Part shown: positions 50,923 through 51,927 of the stretch, one piece after another
How positions within the stretch are numbered: position 1 is the stretch's first letter
Layout of the letters: every line of letters begins with the position of its first letter
Assembly (NCBI GenBank): GCA_016222805.1
Contig: JACRQG010000010.1
Coordinates: forward strand, 1-51,927
DNA: 51,927 nt
Direction: 5' to 3'
Source of the DNA: Verrucomicrobiota bacterium
GTDB lineage: Bacteria; Verrucomicrobiota; Verrucomicrobiia; Opitutales; Opitutaceae
Program-made: the position numbers and the translations under genes
The notes under the pieces: generated by a model
The model's input: the letters and a program-made list of their open reading frames with translations, nothing else
Databases searched by the model: none
Told to the model about the DNA's origin: nothing

Positions 50923-51071
50923 GGGAGGTGGGGACTCGATTCTTCGCCGCGTGGTCGTCGAAAGTACAGCCCGGGAGTCTGGGGCGTGAAGGAGCGGCAG
51001 CCGCAGGTGGCAGAGGCCGCCACCCCGCCTCCGGGATTGTCTCACCGGTGGGTCGGAGCCTTGCTGGCCGG

Positions 51072-51927
51072 GTGAACCCCGAAACCCCGCCCGCCGCAAA
51101 TCGCGAGCCCGCCTGCTGGCAGGCGGTGCTCCTGACGTCGCTCGCGGGCGGCATGGGTTGGGGCATTCGCGGACAGTACGGGCACGAAACGGGGGCGATG
51201 ATTGCCGGGGCGCTGGTGGGCACGACCCTGCTCCTGCTTTTTGGGAAAGGGGCCGATCCGCTGCGGGCCATGCGTGCGGCGGCGTTTGCGACGATTGCGA
51301 TGGGGATCGGCGGTTCGATGACTTACGGGCAGACAATCGGGCTGACGCAGGACCGCGACTTGATCGGCAACTGGGCCGCGTGGCGCTGGGGTATGCTCGG
51401 GCTGGGCATCAAGGGCGCGGCGTGGATTGGATTCGCGGGGCTCTTTCTGGGGATGGGTCTGGGGGGAGTGCGTTACTCCTGGCGCGCGATCGCAGGGCTG
51501 ATGCTGGGAATGGGAGCCTTGTACCTGGGCGGGGTCTGGCTGCTCAATTCACCCCACGATCCGGCGCAGCGGTTGTTGCCGCGGATCTACTTTTCCGCCT
51601 CGTGGGACTGGCGACCGGCGGCGGGGCCGGAGCTGCGGCCGCGGCCCGAAGTCTGGGGCGGGCTGTGGTGCGCGCTGCTGGGGGCGTGGCTGTGGGCCGG
51701 CGTGATCCGACGGGACGTGCTGGCCCGGCGGCTGGCGCGGTGGGGCATGCTGGGTGGCCTGGGGTTTCCGCTCGGGCAAGGACTGCAGTCGTGGCACGCG
51801 TGGCAACCGGAGGTGTTTCGCGGCGGCTGGTGGGATGCGCTCGCGCCGCACGTGAACTGGTGGAACGCGATGGAGACGAGCTTCGGCGCGGTGATGGGGG
51901 CGTGCCTGGGCGCGGGCGTGTGGCTCA
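51072..51927 (+). CDS. Polytopic membrane protein of unknown family, cut by the window end
   Basis: 285 codons are visible from GTG 51072 with no stop before the window ends. The translation has at least five hydrophobic segments (for example AMIAGALVGTTLLLLFG, AFATIAMGIGGSMTYG, GLFLGMGLGGV, LMLGMGALYLGGVWLL, GGLWCALLGAWLWAGV). It opens with a conserved-looking SLAGGMGWGIRGQYGHETGAM and has many Trp and Gly residues. Family not recognised. It is divergent from the PQQ-propeller gene (gap 149 bp). Confidence 0.65.
   Translation, partial: MNPETPPAANREPACWQAVLLTSLAGGMGWGIRGQYGHETGAMIAGALVGTTLLLLFGKGADPLRAMRAAAFATIAMGIGGSMTYGQTIGLTQDRDLIGNWAAWRWGMLGLGIKGAAWIGFAGLFLGMGLGGVRYSWRAIAGLMLGMGALYLGGVWLLNSPHDPAQRLLPRIYFSASWDWRPAAGPELRPRPEVWGGLWCALLGAWLWAGVIRRDVLARRLARWGMLGGLGFPLGQGLQSWHAWQPEVFRGGWWDALAPHVNWWNAMETSFGAVMGACLGAGVWL

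Overview
The window looks like a chromosomal piece of a high-GC Verrucomicrobiota bacterium, most likely Opitutaceae. This rests on a planctomycete/verrucomicrobial-type bacterial microcompartment (BMC) operon, two very large TonB-dependent receptors of the style common in Opitutales, sulfatase, PQQ-propeller and ceramidase-like secreted proteins, GC-rich dispersed palindromes, and C/T-rich gene leaders with few Shine-Dalgarno sequences. No rRNA, tRNA or CRISPR array was seen. The taxonomic call is inference.

Layout. (1) 1-1309: an IS4-type insertion sequence whose outer end coincides with base 1 of the window and whose inner end has cut off the 3' end of a DeoR-family regulator (1264-1962). 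(2) 2064-9046: a BMC operon with pduL, three BMC-H genes, acetate kinase, three BMC-P genes, a CoA-acylating aldehyde dehydrogenase and a class II aldolase. Together they fit cleavage of a deoxysugar phosphate to DHAP plus lactaldehyde, then lactaldehyde to lactoyl-CoA, lactoyl-phosphate and lactate with ATP formation. A uronate-dehydrogenase-like gene follows (9236-10045). (3) 10110-18332, minus strand: a secreted TPR-like protein, a 2222-residue RHS/YD-repeat protein ending in a predicted alpha/beta-hydrolase tip, and a small exported protein of unknown family that may be its immunity partner. The tip has clearly lower GC than the RHS core. (4) 18572-19888: lysine 6-aminotransferase.

(5) 19961-34879: a nitrate assimilation locus. 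A divergent LysR regulator faces a ten-gene plus-strand operon: a NasS-like cytoplasmic nitrate sensor, NrtA, NrtB, two NrtC/D-type ATPases, an outer-membrane porin, siroheme nitrite reductase, a CysJ-like flavoprotein, a fused DmsB-DmsC electron-transfer protein and a molybdopterin nitrate reductase. Nitrate would enter through the porin and ABC transporter, be reduced by NasA with electrons that may come from the quinol pool through the DmsBC fusion, and then be reduced to ammonium by NirA with NADPH electrons from the CysJ-like protein.

(6) 35115-51927: secreted and surface functions: TonB-dependent receptor plus neutral-ceramidase-like hydrolase, a convergent second TonB-dependent receptor, a DUF2911 protein, a small secreted protein, a WHy/LEA14-like lipoprotein, two divergent sulfatases, a PQQ-propeller protein and a membrane protein cut by the window end. 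At least seven copies or half-copies of one GC-rich palindromic repeat lie between genes across the window, one of them inside the BMC operon.
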